DNA of 64,000 nt from the NCBI GenBank assembly GCA_963513935.1, contig OY740768.1, forward strand, positions 19,095,177-19,159,176, read 5' to 3'. Every line of letters begins with the position of its first letter. Within the stretch, counting starts at the first letter, position 1. The notes beneath the pieces are model-generated. The model had not been told where the DNA came from. It was given only the letters and a program-made list of their open reading frames with translations, and made no database searches. The position numbers and the translations under genes were made by a program. The stretch is from Aphrophora alni. Lineage: Eukaryota > Arthropoda > Insecta > Hemiptera > Aphrophoridae. Below are positions 1 to 13,469 of this stretch, piece by piece.

Positions 1-897
1 AAGATAATGTCGATAGAAAAAAGTAACAGCTGTTTGTTATTAAAGTGAATAAAATTTGATTTCTAAATGTTTGAAAACTTCCTTAGTTAAGAGCATATAA
101 TGCTCCGCCGATTTTTGAAACTTTACTTGATAAAATTTCTGGACTTGACTTACAATTAAAGTATGTTTACAAAATTTACCTTTATGGAGCGGCGTAATCG
201 GATTAGGTACGTGTATAGCTGTCAGCCTTGCTTGGTTACACCATCTTAATTTATGTACGAAGTCCCATAGTATACGATGTGAAGCTTAATATGTGGGTTA
301 AACAGGCGTAGTTTTGTGGGTTTAACTTCAGAACGCGCTAGTGTAGGAATTGGAGCACGCAATACTGCATACTGGCCTTGACGTTACCACAAGTAAGACG
401 TTAGATGGCAGCACTAGAGTCTAATTGTTTTACTTCAAACCATACCATGAAATTGGACAATAAAATCCATTGTATCACCAATTGATGCACAGGTTGAACC
501 CTAGTCGTTGAATCCATAATTAATGTTACTTCTTCGTCTTTCTTAGACTAACACAAGCATAACGTTACGCAGATTTAAAGTAACAAATCTAGGTTACATT
601 GTTTTCTTAAGTAAATTACAATAATTTGTTTTGAATCAATAAAACCCATAAGAGATATTTTATTAAAGAAAATAAGTTAATATCTTTATAGCTCAAATAA
701 AATGATTGTAGTGAATTAAAAATTATCTTCACCTGAACGGAAAGTCATCTAATCATTTTCTTATTCCTCTTAAAATTACACCTGTTTAAGGCGCATTTAA
801 AGCAACAAAAGTACATTTAAAACACTGACATGACGTACGCTGTAAGACTGACAGTATAGATTCAATAATCCCACTTAGAAGCTACTTAGAGTGAGTA
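1..897. other. intergenic, nothing recognised
   Basis: AT-rich sequence with stops in all frames. No gene, RNA or clear repeat boundary was recognised. Confidence 0.5.
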
Positions 898-1077
898 AGA
901 GTATGACAATTCCGCGGTAACTAACTGAACTTACACTTTTCTTCATATAGCCTTGGGTCAGATCCTTCATTTTCATCTTTCTTATCAGATCGCTTTTGAC
1001 CAACTCTTGTTCTCTTCCGACCCTGTCGCTATTAGAGTATTTGAAGGCTAGAAATCTCTATTTTATGTTCTATTTTT
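898..1077 (+). repeat. dispersed SINE-like repeat, copy 1
   Basis: About 180 bp that aligns with 8053-8235 in the same orientation. Shared blocks run from an AATTCCG near the start, through a CCTGGGT(T/C)AGATCC-like core, to a TTTTATGTTC end. The GGGTTAGATCCC core of copy 2 resembles a polymerase III B box or tRNA T-arm. A tRNA-derived SINE is therefore possible, but I cannot identify a convincing A box. Confidence 0.45.
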
Positions 1078-2661
1078 ATAATGAAACTCCGACGGTTTTC
1101 CGCTTTTAAACCATACACACACTAATCTGCAGCCTATAGTATTAAAATTAAAATTGCAGTTAAACATTTCTTAGCAATGAAAGATAATCTAATTACTGAA
1201 AATTAAGTTTTAAAAGGGTTAAAATTTACTATTCTACGATATTAGGAATGAAAATGAATGTCACAAACGACAGTCCTTTGTCTATTGACTCTGTAAAAAC
1301 TATCCGTGTGTGTCTTATAAAGAAGGAAGTTTATTTATTTTTAAAATAAACCTACATATACACAATGTTAATGTTCTGCAAGCAACATTCCCACTTTACA
1401 ACAATTCAGACAGTTTTTAACAAATACACTTACACAGATTGGAACAAATGATTTTAGCTGGTCAGCTGTTATAAATTTATTGGCTTGTTTCGAGGTTATG
1501 TTTACATTATTGATAAAAAATAATAATTGAAAATAATTAATAAAAGTTTCTGCCAGCTAGTAAAAATAGAAACGTAATACTTTCTTTCAAAATAATTTCT
1601 TTTCAAAATATTTGTTATAATAATGTAAAGGTTTCGTTTCAAGGCCTATTCGTTCAAATGGTATCAGTCCCGTTGATAGATGCATGATGGTGATCTTTCT
1701 CTCACCTCATGATTTGTTTAACCTTGACTGTAGTGTTTGTTATGCAAGCAATGAAGTTGAGATAGGTCACTGTGAAGATAAGACTTAACGCATTACATGA
1801 TTCGTGTAAACATAAATAAGTGAAGTTCAAGGTCAAAGAGTGTAAGAACCGTATCAATATAAACTTTTTAAATTAGAACTTGTTAAAAAAATAGATAATA
1901 ACTTATTTTAAAATTATTTTTCATTTTGCAAAAATATTAACTTTAGGCAGATTCAATGTTTGGATTAAAAGGAGTTTGATTTGGAAATGCACTATGAAGA
2001 GAAGAGGTAATGCACGTGTGTCTGTCTATCTATCGGAATGTCGTGCATGTAACCTGTTGCAATGCTGAATCGATATTTATGTAAAATTTATACTAATAAT
2101 TGATAATTCTCTTAATCACAATTACATTTTAAGCGAATAATAGTTAGAGAATTTATTAATTATTCCCTGGGGAAATATTTGGCATTAATAATCTAATTAA
2201 AAAAAAAAGAACAAACTTTTGAAAAAATTAGGACTAAATAGATGTTTCGAGATGATTAATAATTATTGATGTTACAGAAAATAATAATATTTAAAATTCT
2301 TTTTTTATAACTTCTTAAATTTCATAGTAAATAGTAATACTCTTAGAGCAGTAATATAATTAATTTCTAAACACTATCGACCATTAGTTTCTGATCATGC
2401 TAGACTTCAGTCTATGGTTACAAACATTAAAATTGGGTAAACCAATAGTGGCCACTATGTTGCCCCGCTTGGTAGGTTTTTTAATTCTAACAAGCGGAAA
2501 GAAACGGTTAGAATCTTTCCAAAGAGTTATGAAAACATTTAGAACAAAACCTAAGACCCAGATCTTCCTGTTTGGTGCTCGAATTATATGAATTAGTTTA
2601 AATAAAGAATAAATAAATAAATATTAAATATTTATTATTTAAAATCCAAACTAATAACATA
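1078..2661. other. intergenic, nothing recognised
   Basis: AT-rich DNA. A 64-codon frame at 2397-2591 has no recognisable domain and no splice or codon-use support, so it is not called. Confidence 0.5.
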
Positions 2662-3191
2662 ACAAAGTGTTCAGAAAGTGTTGTGCCAAACTTTATATGG
2701 GTCAAAATTAAGAAAGTTCCTATGAACATATATGTCCGAAGAGCTTAGTTTTCCATCTGTCGCCCATTTTGTGTTTTTAGCTTTTGAAATTATTTAGATT
2801 TCGAGACGAAATTTGGTGTACACATTTTGTATCCCACGGTTTATCAGTACACCAAGAGACAAAACTTTACTTCATAAGTTTTCAAAATGGCGGATGTTTA
2901 CATGTTTTGTAAAGTTAATGGTTTTAGACATTGTTCAATATTAACAATTTTAATATTTCGATAAGAAATAAAGTTTAGATTCTGATAAAAATATAGCATG
3001 AAAAATGTGAATACCAAATTTGACTCGAAATCTTAATAATTTCAAAAACTTAATTTTTTTTTAAAACACAAAATGGCCGACAAATGGAAAACGAAGCGTT
3101 TCTGGACATATATGCTATAGGAACTTTTTTCTTTATTTTGAACCATATAACCATAACTTAAAGTTTGCCATGACATTTTCTTAACAACCTG
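2662..3191. repeat. foldback repeat with ~130-bp imperfect arms
   Basis: The left arm (about 2662-2800) reads toward GTTGTGCCAAAC, then a TCCTATGAACATATATGTCC-like stretch, then CCATTTTGTGTTTT. The right arm (about 3055-3190) is its diverged reverse complement. The spacer is AT-rich and non-coding. The same family, with its GTTTGGCACAAC and CGCCATTTTG blocks, recurs at 23163-23300, so this is a dispersed non-autonomous element. No target duplication could be fixed. Confidence 0.6.
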
Positions 3192-5540
3192 TGTAAGCTG
3201 ATTTTAACAATAAGTCCAATAATACAATCAAGTGATCCCCAAAATCAGCAAATGCTTTCAGCAGACGCTATCAATTACCTAAGGTTTTCATCTCTCACCG
3301 TGTTCCAAGGACTGTATTTCATCTTCAATCTTGCTATAAAAAGCATGTAACATATCCATCACACCTAAAAATCAATGTTTTGATGCCATAACTTTAATTA
3401 TAGTCAAGTTGAAGGGCAGCAACCAAAACTAATGTTGTGGAGCAGTTGAAATACTTAGGGTGGTTTATGGTACAATGTGGATTATGCTCAATTAATGATT
3501 GTTTCACTCATTGGAATTGAATCGTTATTATCATTACGGTCTATTGTAATATCAAAATTTGTTAAGTTACTGACCCACTGTAAAATTGTTTATGTGACAA
3601 TACCTTCTCATGTTGAAGTGAAGACGAAATTCTCATATCAGCTTCTTTCTTGGAAAAAAAATTATCAGCTGCAATCTAGTAGACAGTGTCCAACACTCCA
3701 GGAGTTCAACTAAGTTGTATATTTTCTCTCTTACTGTAGTTTACGTCAACTGTACTGTTTCATTTCCCACCTAACCTAATCTAACATTTTTACAGTAGGC
3801 ATTAACCACATTGTAAAAAGGCTCAGTACTTTTAAAGGATGTATAATTTAAAGGAAATAGACGTGACTTGAACTTGTGTCTTAGTAAAAGTAGGACATTT
3901 AAAAATAAGAATATCGGACACGTTGGATGATTTTACAATTGATGAAATTTTTGAGAAAGCTCCAACACCCAGGTTTGTTTACTAGTTGAACGATTTGAGC
4001 CGCACTCAAATTCTTGTTTTACGTATGGGAATTTCGCCGGCGTTTTTACTTTTTGAGGAGATTAATATTAATCTATAAATCACTTCCATTATTTTTGAAG
4101 TTGCGTTTTATTGCAAAATTTGTTTAGGTAAATAACCAAGTTGAAGTGAATACAAAATTTCTTTTGAACCGTCACGATAAAGTTTCAGATTTGTAGAAGA
4201 AGTGAACACTTGGAATTCGTCCTGTTGCTGCCCAGTGTTCTATGCTTCACATACTTCCCCTTTTCAACTGACAGGCCACTATCACCTATGCGGCTTCATT
4301 TTCCTTTATAGCCCAGTTTTGAAATGAAATAGTCTATCACACGATACCTTGTATTTAAAAAAACTCTAATTTAAAGGAGATCTGTGAAAGTTGTCTACTA
4401 AATTGTGTAAATCACCAATAAAAATGTAAAATAAACAACGTTATGCAATTTATAAAAAGCCTTTAATTATTGAGGAAATTCATTAATTGAAATATTAATA
4501 AAATATATTCGTTGTTAAAACATAAATAGCATTAATTTCCTTAAAAGTCTCCCCCCCCCCCAAACAGTATAATTTTTCAAACCCATAGAACAGACATTTA
4601 ATTTACAAACACAATTTCAACTTTGGCTGTCCAATGCACTCTGATTTGTAGTTAAAATCTGTCATAGTTGTAACATGTAGCGTTAAAAATTGGAATATAT
4701 ATTTTGGGTTACACCTGCCAAACAAGGCTGCCAACTTGGCGAAGGATAAAGTTTGTTGTTTGTTGAACTCGGTGCTCTTAGTATGACATTACTTCCCACG
4801 TGAAATATGGCATGTAATAATGGGTTTATAATGTAAATAAATACAAGATGGAGTCCGTGACTCGCCATTCAATTCTTGACCTAGAACTTGTCTGATATAT
4901 GCCAGTTCTTATCAGTAATTAATTTAAAAACATAACGCACTAGGGAGAAATGGATGAAAAAATAGGTGCGTGGTTGTTAAATAGAAAAATGAAAACTCAG
5001 CCAATTAGTAAGAGTATTTCTTGCTTTCTCTTATAATTTAATAACAATGATAGTTTGTTTCATAAATTGTATACATTCACTATTCAAATGTAAAATTCAA
5101 GAGTTCAAAGTTCACAATTTCAACTTTGACAATAACATACCTTTTAAAGTTACGAGTTGGTATCATTAGGTGTAAAATAATAATCAGCTGTTTTTGTTTT
5201 AGTAGTTTTGAGATGTTTTTAGTTAAATTATTGTAAAACAATTTAAACAGCCGCCTTTTTAAATCTGTTCGATCGATCTGAACAAAATCGGACAAAATCG
5301 ACAGCTAGTGTCAACCACACGACAACATACAATTTTTAAATTATACAAAAACTTGATAGTTATAGTGCAAATTTTGTTAATGTTTTGCTATTTTATTAAA
5401 AAACTATTCAGATCTAAACATCCTTATATTTCGAGCCCCTGTCCGTCTTGTATATCTTATAACTTTGTTTAATCGAATAATTATCGGAAAAAATAGAATT
5501 TAAAATAAGAAAATAGAAATAGGTGGGTAGACAATGATAT
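3192..5540. other. intergenic, nothing firm
   Basis: A poly-C run lies at about 4551-4561. Near 3420-3470 one frame reads like the VEQLKYLG patch of a retroelement reverse transcriptase, but the match is too short to call. Small open frames at 3477-3713, 4683-4868 and 5080-5295 show no domain. Confidence 0.45.
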
Positions 5541-5547
5541 GGCCTAT

Positions 5548-5800
5548 CAAATTATTTTTAAATCGTCATGTCACTCATAAAATATAATAATAGTTAATTT
5601 TCGTAGTTGTTTTCCAAAATACTGAAATATTGGGTTGGGTAAGTACTATGAGGTGCCCGTCATAGTTTTTAATGGTTATGATACAAATAGATACAATAAT
5701 TTTTATATAATAATAGTGACACTTCGTAGTTATTTTCCAAAAATTGAAAAACTGTTGTGTAAGTACCATGAAGATGCCCTTAAACTTCTTTTTAAATCGT
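5548..5800. repeat. tandem duplication, period 123 bp
   Basis: Two diverged copies share ATAATAATAGT, CGTAGTT(G/A)TTTTCCAAAA, GTAAGTAC(T/C)ATGA and TGCCC blocks. The CGTAGTT block recurs at 5602 and 5725, giving a 123-bp period. The duplication leaves an apparent internal repeat in a 64-codon reverse-strand frame (5575-5769), which I regard as a by-product rather than a gene. Confidence 0.6.
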
Positions 5801-8052
5801 TATACCCCCAAAATGTTTGATTTTTGTTAATTTAGAATAATAACAGCAAAATTTAAACAAGTCGTGAATATTGCATTTGTTCATACACATCCGATTACCT
5901 GTATTCTTACTTGTCATGAATTTGTTACTTCAAGAACTAAAAGATGCAAAAATATGAATATATTTAAATAGAATTTTTGCTAGAAACAAGAAGAATTGAA
6001 TTAATTCCACCCTTAATGTATATATTATTTTACATATTATATTTTACATAACATATTTTAACAAAGTTCGGTGAATCATCAAATGTAACCGATCAGCCGC
6101 CACCTCTATCTCTAGCTCTTGTCTTATGGATTCTAAGTTTCATGTGTATCACCCCAAACAGGTTTTTTTATAAACCTCGGGGTCAGACTTTATTAGTCTT
6201 AAGTTTGTAAAGTTTTGTAATCTGAACATGTATATGTATATAGTTGACTAATAAAGATATTTCATTCATATACAAGTTAAAATTTTAACTGAATTTTAAT
6301 CCAATTTAGTACGTATACTATAGCTAGACGCAATCAAGCTTTGGAATATACTATTTGATTTTGGAATATAGTATTTATTTTTGTTAAAATGACCGCAGTT
6401 TGACATTGTTTAAGTATTTTTCTCCCCTATATCTAATGATTTTGTATAATATACACATATTTGTATTAAGATCTAGGCCGCAAAAAGCAGATATAGAAAA
6501 AAGTTAAAAAATAAAATTACGTTAGTCGGCTGTATTACATATTATCAAACTAGATGTGTACGACGTTAAAAAGAGGAAAATTTTGATACAAACTCTAATA
6601 ACTATTTAACATCATAAGGTTTATTACCAAACTAAATTAAATTACTAAATAAATACATGTTTAAAAAATATTAAATATTAAAACCATCCTTACATAATAG
6701 TGTTTTATTATACAGGTATATATATGGTAGTATACCATATATTATATACATACAGTTATATATATACAGGTAGTATATATATGTTTTATTTAATATACAG
6801 TAATAAAATAAAATAATATAACAAAAACAAATCTTTTTAAATTAGGAAAAATTCTTGTAACATGTACAAAAAATAAAAAAATGTACTCAATATAGGAATC
6901 AAAGAAATACAAATTAACAAAAATAACTATGCTTATTTAACTATTTTATAGTTACTTTAAAAATGTACTTTCTAAAGTTTTTACTCCTACAAATTCATTG
7001 TGTTTTTTATTTGCGATTAAGTAAAATTTTGAAGTAATTGCATTAGAGTTTTATTCTACCTTAAAAACAAACATTTATGGAACGAGAAAATAATAGTCAA
7101 AAAATTCCATTCTAAAAATATACACAAACATATATAAAAATTTGGTTGAAATAAATAGGAATCCTTTGCGACATTTTCTACAAAAAAAAGTGTCTCAATA
7201 CTACTCTAGAAAAATATGAGGAAATACAAGTTTCAACTATGAGGACATAGTCTTTCAATTTATTATAGAAATAAACTTAAAACCAAAATGAAATAATTTC
7301 AGATTATAAACAAAGTAGATGTTTACCTTTTTCTCGTGGACAGTACATATGCTGCTCCTACGCCTTTCCTCATACGACCTTGGAACCTCCTCGACCGACA
7401 TTCCGAACTTAATGTAAACAATAATATTATAGATAATAATAACACTTTAGCTAAAAGACAATGTTACTGGCTGGGATACTTTAGTATGTGCCCAGAAATA
7501 GTGTCTTAATTGTTATACAGCTTCGCTGACAGTGACAGCTATGTTGTGAAAACTTCAGGGGCCCCGCCAAGTCCCCCCTCCCCACTTCTTCTAGTAATTC
7601 TTCGTTAATTGCTATAATTCCACTGTTTAAAGTGCAGTCTTTGTGTGTATGGTTTTAGTGGGTAAGAAACAAGTATATACATGTCGTTAAAATGATGCCG
7701 ATATTGGACTTCAGTTTATTTTGTGTTACTGTAAATGCTTGTTTGTCGAGTTTGACCTTGACATTGTAAATAGGCAATCATTACAAAATGAGTTTTTATA
7801 TAAAGGAACTACTGGAAAATCGTTTTAACGGAAGCCATTTTGAAACTGTATAACTGTTTTTTTTTAAAGTTATTCGACCGACTTACGTAAATTGTAACTA
7901 ATATTTTTACTTTTTAGGTGTTCGTTCAATAAGTGATAAAATCTAACCTACTATGTTTGATTCAAATTACGATTTTTAAGGCTATTATTGTTCCTTTTTA
8001 CCCTCATAATTTTAAGGTTATGTTTTTATCAATCTCTTATTTTTTCTTTAGT
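5801..8052. other. intergenic, AT-rich with TA-rich patch
   Basis: No gene recognised. The part at 6715-6795 is made of TATATA, TACAGGTA and TAGTATA words with local palindromes, probably decayed simple sequence. Confidence 0.5.
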
Positions 8053-8235
8053 AGTATGAGCTTGGTAATTCCGAGAAATTCTAGCTGGATATACACCTTT
8101 TTCTCATGTAGTCCTGGGTTAGATCCCTCGCTTTCATCTTTCATATCAGGTCTCTGTAGTCAAACTCTTGTCTATAATTCTTACACTGACGTAAGTATTC
8201 GAGGGGTAGAGGTATTTATTTTATGTTCTTTTTTC
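8053..8235 (+). repeat. dispersed SINE-like repeat, copy 2
   Basis: Second copy of the family at 898-1077. It carries a GGGTTAGATCCC motif resembling a polymerase III B box. The overlapping 104-codon plus-strand frame (7933-8247) is explained by the repeat and is not a gene. Confidence 0.45.
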
Positions 8236-9980
8236 CCTTTTTTTTAAGACGATGATGACCAAAAAGTTTTTGATTGATTGGATTAACCACAAATTAATTT
8301 GGGGTTTGGTTTACCAACAAGATTCACGAAAGATTATCATCATTATACATATTAATTCCTTTGAGGCATATAGTAGTGATATATGTTTTCTCTTTTTGAT
8401 AACAAAAGTAACGCAAAAAGTCTCACAAGGTAAAATATTCATTACCAAATAGAAGTTTGCGTTTGTGTAATGACTGTATTCGTAATGACAACGATTAATG
8501 ATGACCTTGTACTGAATAGTTACCGGTATTAATTTCAATAACTGTAGAGTTTGTTAAATATCGATGAGCCATATTGAGGTTATGTAAGTGGAAGCGATAC
8601 CTAGATAAAAAATCAAACTTCACGCCGTCAAGTTTACTTAAAACAGCTGTTGATTGCAACAAGCGTAGTTAACGATCAAGGTAGAAAGTTATTGCTACAT
8701 ATTTGTCATTATACAAGGTCAAGCCTAGAACTAGGGGGGGGTTTCTCTTTTTATTGGAATATTGCTTTTCGGCTGATTCACTGAAATTAGATTTTCATTA
8801 TATTTCACCGCAAAGAGCTGTTTTACGTTTATGCTTTTAGTACAGAAACGACTATTATGAGGATAGAAAACGATATAGATAATCCCGGCCTAGGCAGGAA
8901 AAAATATGTTGCACCGAAAGCAGGTGTTTTCATTAACAGCTGAGAGCAACGAAAGTGATCAGTTCCCAATCTCAAATTTAGAACAAGGGAAAAAGGATCA
9001 GCTGACCTTTTATTGGTATAATTTAATCTCGTGTTTGCGTTCCAGGAGCACTGAAGTATCTTTCCAATGTATTTGTGGTTTTGAAATTAGGTGATCTTAA
9101 ATAGTTTAAAATAAAATTGTCTAAACAAATAGCCAAATTTTATTATTGTATTTACGTGTTTGAAAATTACTAATGCAAATGTTTCCAACATACCAAATAA
9201 GTTATTGAAAAAAACTTCAGAGATATCACTAAACCTACTACGAGAGAAAGCTCGCGATATATATATATGAAGAATATAGTAAAAAACTTCTAAACGAAGA
9301 AATCATTGTTACCAATAATCAAAATTGTACCATAAAAATCAATCTGAACTTTTAAATTGTTGGTTTTTTATGTTGTTTAACTCATTCATGTTTGTTAAGA
9401 TAATTGTTTTGTAATAAAAGTTAAAATTGTTAATTAAAAGTTTGTATTATGAGGAATTTACTAGTTTTTATTTTGCTTAGGTCTATTGCGTTTTTATCAT
9501 GATGAAAATTATTGTTTAAAACTTGTACCGAAAGAACTTTTCCGGTGCTTGATCGAATTTTTGGCTTCGCCTCTTACGCAAAACACGATCACCCACAGGA
9601 AATGATCACTTTCTGTACTCGTAATGAAATATACAATTTCCGGACTACAGCTGATTTCAAACAGTTAACCTCAAAAATACAATTACATTAGTGTTATATT
9701 TCTTCTATTCTCTGTATTTTTATTCATTTCCTAATTAATAATTATTCATGTCAACGGTGAAGAAGTAAAAATAGAAGTTTCGGAAGACATTTTGCCTCAA
9801 GCCTCTGAAATTAGCCTACCTCAGAATTCTACCATCAAAATCTAGATTGTCATGAAAAAGAGTACGAAGAGTAAATTGCGTTACCATAAGAACATAAAAA
9901 CTGTAAATAATAATGTCCTTGTTCATGTAACATGTCATAGAAGTTCAAAATTTTGAGAACTACCACTTTATGGTCTAAAT
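8236..9980. other. intergenic, nothing recognised
   Basis: AT-rich. Small overlapping frames at 8252-8538 and 8906-9094 have no recognisable domain. A G run lies near 8734-8741. Confidence 0.5.
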
Positions 9981-10324
9981 ATTAATATAATAGGAAACTT
10001 ACCGTCACCAATAGTCAAGAGTAGCGTTATTTAAATAACGGCCGTTTCGGCTATTCTGCCATTATCAAGTTTTCAGGAGGAGTCACATACAGATAGTACA
10101 GCGCTAGACAGTGAGCATACCGGATATGCGATCGTTTTAATGTGTGACGTAATGTATGTATTTATTTTAGATGCATGTGAAACTACGTGTTTAAGTGTTA
10201 GGTGTTCATGACAACGGAGTGACTCCTCCTGAAAACTTGATAATGGCAGAATAGCCGAAACGGCCGTCGTTTAAATAACGCTACTCTTGACTATTGGTGA
10301 CGGTAAGTTTCCTATTATATTAAT
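9981..10324. mobile_element. non-autonomous DNA element with 106-bp terminal inverted repeats
   Basis: The arms at 9981-10086 and 10219-10324 are reverse complements, differing at only two adjacent positions out of 106. They end in ATTAATATAATAGG and enclose a non-coding spacer of about 132 bp. Each arm contains a GGCCGTTTCGGC block, and the left arm has a perfect CGTTATTTAAATAACG palindrome that the right arm has lost. There is no open frame. A 13-bp direct repeat, TGGTCTAAATATT, occurs at 9971-9983 and again at 10362-10374, which is 37 bp beyond the right arm, so it may or may not be a target duplication. A MITE or foldback element is likely, superfamily unknown. Confidence 0.85.
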
Positions 10325-12785
10325 TTATAACTATAGTCGGTATGGCAAAAAACATAAATTGTGGTCTAAATATTCTATGCTAAAAACCTATCTATAAGTG
10401 AAACAAAATGTAGATAATGGTCACTTCTCAGGAACTATAGACCTTTTTAAACTACAATTTGCTGGTTACAAACGTATAAAATGCAAAGCTTTTACTTCAA
10501 AAGAAATTACACAATTCATTCGTAAAGCACCGAATGAGAAATTTTGTTAACCAACGTAGTTTTTTTATTTTGTATTTTTGGAACTTGCTGTAGAAATGAA
10601 CTAACTTTTTATTACGTATAAAAGTAGAAGTGGAGTTTTTTGTTGGTTTTCATTCGTGATGGGAAAAATGACAATCCTAAAAGTTACTCTATTTTAGATG
10701 AAGGATGCTCTTTTAATTAGTGTAGTTTATACCATAAATATGTAGCTCTTAGACTTTCATACATACAGAGCTACAGACTTATCATAGGATATCGTAATGG
10801 TTAATAAGTTGCGCAAAATGTGGGAGTTGTTTAATAATTCAACTGTAACAGGTAAAGCTTCAAATGAAGTAATTCCCGTTGAAAGTAACCTAGAAAATAT
10901 TTAAGGCGGAAGTCATGTTTGTTAAACAAACATAAGTACAGTCATTCCAATGGTACCAAATACATTACTCACACAAGAAATTTAACTTTTGACATAATAC
11001 TAGTTGTACCATAAATATTCACTTTGGTAACAACCAGTAATTGTACTAGATTATTACTTTGTTAGTTTTTAATCTTTTACTGTTTAAATAAATAATTTTT
11101 ACCTTTCATAAATGTTACCACAATAAAATAATACTTGATAATTAATTGTTTCCCTCATTTTTGTTACTTGTTAGGGTTATTAAGACAGGTGATGGAAGTG
11201 GAAGCTATTTTTTTTCTGGAGAAGCAGTAGTCTATAGAGTCTTTTGGAAAAATTCTATTCTATGCGCGGTATTTGTTAAGATTTATTTCAGCTACATTTT
11301 TAATAAACCTTTCATACAGTACTTCAACAGACTTTCTCTCACGATTGGAGATCGTCCTGGCGTCTTTATGTTTCCTGTGACCCGGTGGTTTCAAAGTTAC
11401 TAACAAGTATTTTATAGGAGGTACACTACACGGCCCGTCCCGCAAACCTTTGCGAGTACAAAACTTAACTTTCTTAACCCGGCTTATAAATTCCGTTAAC
11501 ATTCATAATAACACTGAATCAATGCGATATGTATTTATAAACGTAAAGTCATCTTGAAATATATATATTATTTGTAAACTATACAAGTAAGTTTAACATC
11601 TACTAGATTCATGTGTTTGAGATTATTCAACAATGTGAAACCTCGTTGCTATGGCAACAAATGAATAGCAATGAAAGTAACAGCTGATGTTTTATTAAAT
11701 CCCAATTACTGTATATATTATCTAAATGCAATAAAAGATTTTCTCATTGATTGGACAATAAATAAAAAAACCACAACCATTTAAAGTTTTAACTTTATAA
11801 CTGTTTATTTGAAATAACGTTTGGGAATTATTAAGAATAACTACAAAAGAGGAAAATTGTATCGTATAAAAATTGGTTTTAACCAATAAAATCAAACATT
11901 TCTTAACTGTAGCTCATGAAAACGCAAACAAAACGTTTTGGTACTAATTTCAATTCGGAACTTTTAAGTAAACAAACATTAACTGTCTATGTATCCGATA
12001 TAAAAAGCATAATTTCGAGATATTTATGATTCAAATTACTGTTCTTCCAAATCGCAAATGGAAGAAAATCAGTAATAGCCTAATTTGCAAATAACAAAAA
12101 CACCCCTTGACCACATCATTAAAAACTCGATTGAGTTATTTATGATTTACGTTTAACACGAGTGTAAGTCATATTCGAAACTTGTTTAGGCTTTCGTTAA
12201 ATATATAAATGGTTTTGTGATGTTTACAACTCAAGCTAAAACGAAAATTATTGATTAAGTTTTTCTAAATAACTACCTATTTGTATACATCACCTATTAC
12301 ATAACACATTATTATCTTTTTCTTAATTACTTAAATGGTTGATTTAGCATAAAACTAGTGAACAGTGGGGAAAGAAATCTTACTTTGTTATTAGACAACT
12401 TTTTTCACATTGTGGGTTAATTTAAACAGCTGTTTTACCAGAAAATTCATTATTATTTACCTAGAGCAATCTATCATCAAATTATCTATAACGTCAAAGA
12501 AGAAGAAAACTTACTAAATAGGCTAATAAAACAAACGCAATTGTATCAACATAGCCTCAAAGTTGTTGTGTAAGGATTATGTGTCATTATTGCGAGTAAT
12601 TAACAAATTTTAAATAAATAAATAAAACGTTTAGAGTGTAAAATAATCGTACAAATGTGATAATTCAAAAGATTTAATCGATAAACTACGGAACATTGTT
12701 ACAATGCAGGTAAGATACATTAATTAACCAAAAATAATCATAGGCCTAGGAAATATGTAGCATAACATTAAAACTTAGGTTAAAC
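10325..12785. other. intergenic, nothing firm
   Basis: Mostly AT-rich. The stretch around 11330-11480 is less AT-rich and carries overlapping opposite-strand frames (11146-11403 plus, 11260-11502 minus, the latter rich in Lys and Arg). Neither matches a family I know. Confidence 0.4.
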
Positions 12786-13020
12786 TAGGGTAATTATATA
12801 GCAGAGTAGCCTCACTTCAAAATCAATTTTTATGAGTTTTATTCGTCAAATAAATGTTGGAAAAATATTTTACTATCGAAAAAAAGTGTCGGAAAGATGA
12901 TTACATAATACAATAATACAATTACACAAGTAGTTTTTTCGTGAAAAAATTAACTCTGTGTTATCTTTCATACTCATGACATTCACTTCAATAAACGTAC
13001 GGAAGGTTTGGCCAGGTGGT

Positions 13021-13064
<44 letters not shown>
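13021..13064. repeat. (TA)n microsatellite
   Basis: Nearly pure TA run inside the repeat element. The related copy has its TA run in the matching place. Confidence 0.95.
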
Positions 13065-13066
<2 letters not shown>

Positions 13067-13079
13067 TTTATGTATAAGA

Positions 13080-13450
13080 CCTTTCGAGTGCCTAATGGTA
13101 CGGGCGACGACCTATTGGAGGCCTGGAGTGCTTGAACTCAGGCATTCAAAAGGTCTGTTTTCATACACTAAAACGACCTTTTGTGCCCTCTGTATAAAGC
13201 GAAATCGTTGACGAACCTTTTGGATGCCTAGAGTGCCTGGCGTGAAATGTACGGGAGACGATATTTTGAAGGCTTATATACGATCAGTTACAAATGCCAC
13301 CTATTGAAGTCTTATACGATCAGTTACAAAAGTCACCTTTTAAAGGCTTTAGTTGACGCCTGTTCCTGTTATTTTTATATTTTCTGACGCCTGTTATCAC
13401 CATGGTATAAGTCATCGTGTTTTAGAGACCTTTTGAAGACCTGCTATTAT
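13080..13450. repeat. degenerate tandem array of AAAAGGTC/GACCTTTT units
   Basis: Repeated words such as GACCTTTT(G/C)GA, GAGTGCCT, TTTTGAAGGCTTATA and a twice-used TACGATCAGTTACAAA occur at irregular 40-60 bp spacing. The related array at 32347-32680 has the complementary words (AGGCACTCAAAAGGTC). Confidence 0.6.
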
Positions 13451-13469
13451 TTAAATAGAACCTTTGAAG

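Larger units (their letters stand above)
12786..13460 (-). mobile_element. internally deleted relative of the 32.3-33.2 kb Merlin-like element
   Basis: The block 12786-12930 is the near-perfect reverse complement of 33030-33155; shared words include TAGCAGAGTAGCCTCACTTC. After TTACACAAG the sequence goes almost directly to a GGTTTGGCCAGGT block, then a TA microsatellite, then a degenerate array of CCTTTTGAAGGCCT-type units. The 32-kb copy has the same parts in reverse order, with about 250 bp of transposase sequence between TTACACAAG and GGTTTGGCC. This copy therefore looks like a deletion derivative. The 67-codon frame at 13008-13211 comes from the repeat. Confidence 0.6.

Noticed and set aside
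3420..3480. VEQLKYLG patch as a reverse transcriptase remnant
   Set aside because: Only about eight residues match and the flanks give no other LINE motif.
11146..11502. Overlapping 85- and 80-codon frames as a gene
   Set aside because: No domain, no splice signals and no codon-use support; both strands are equally open.
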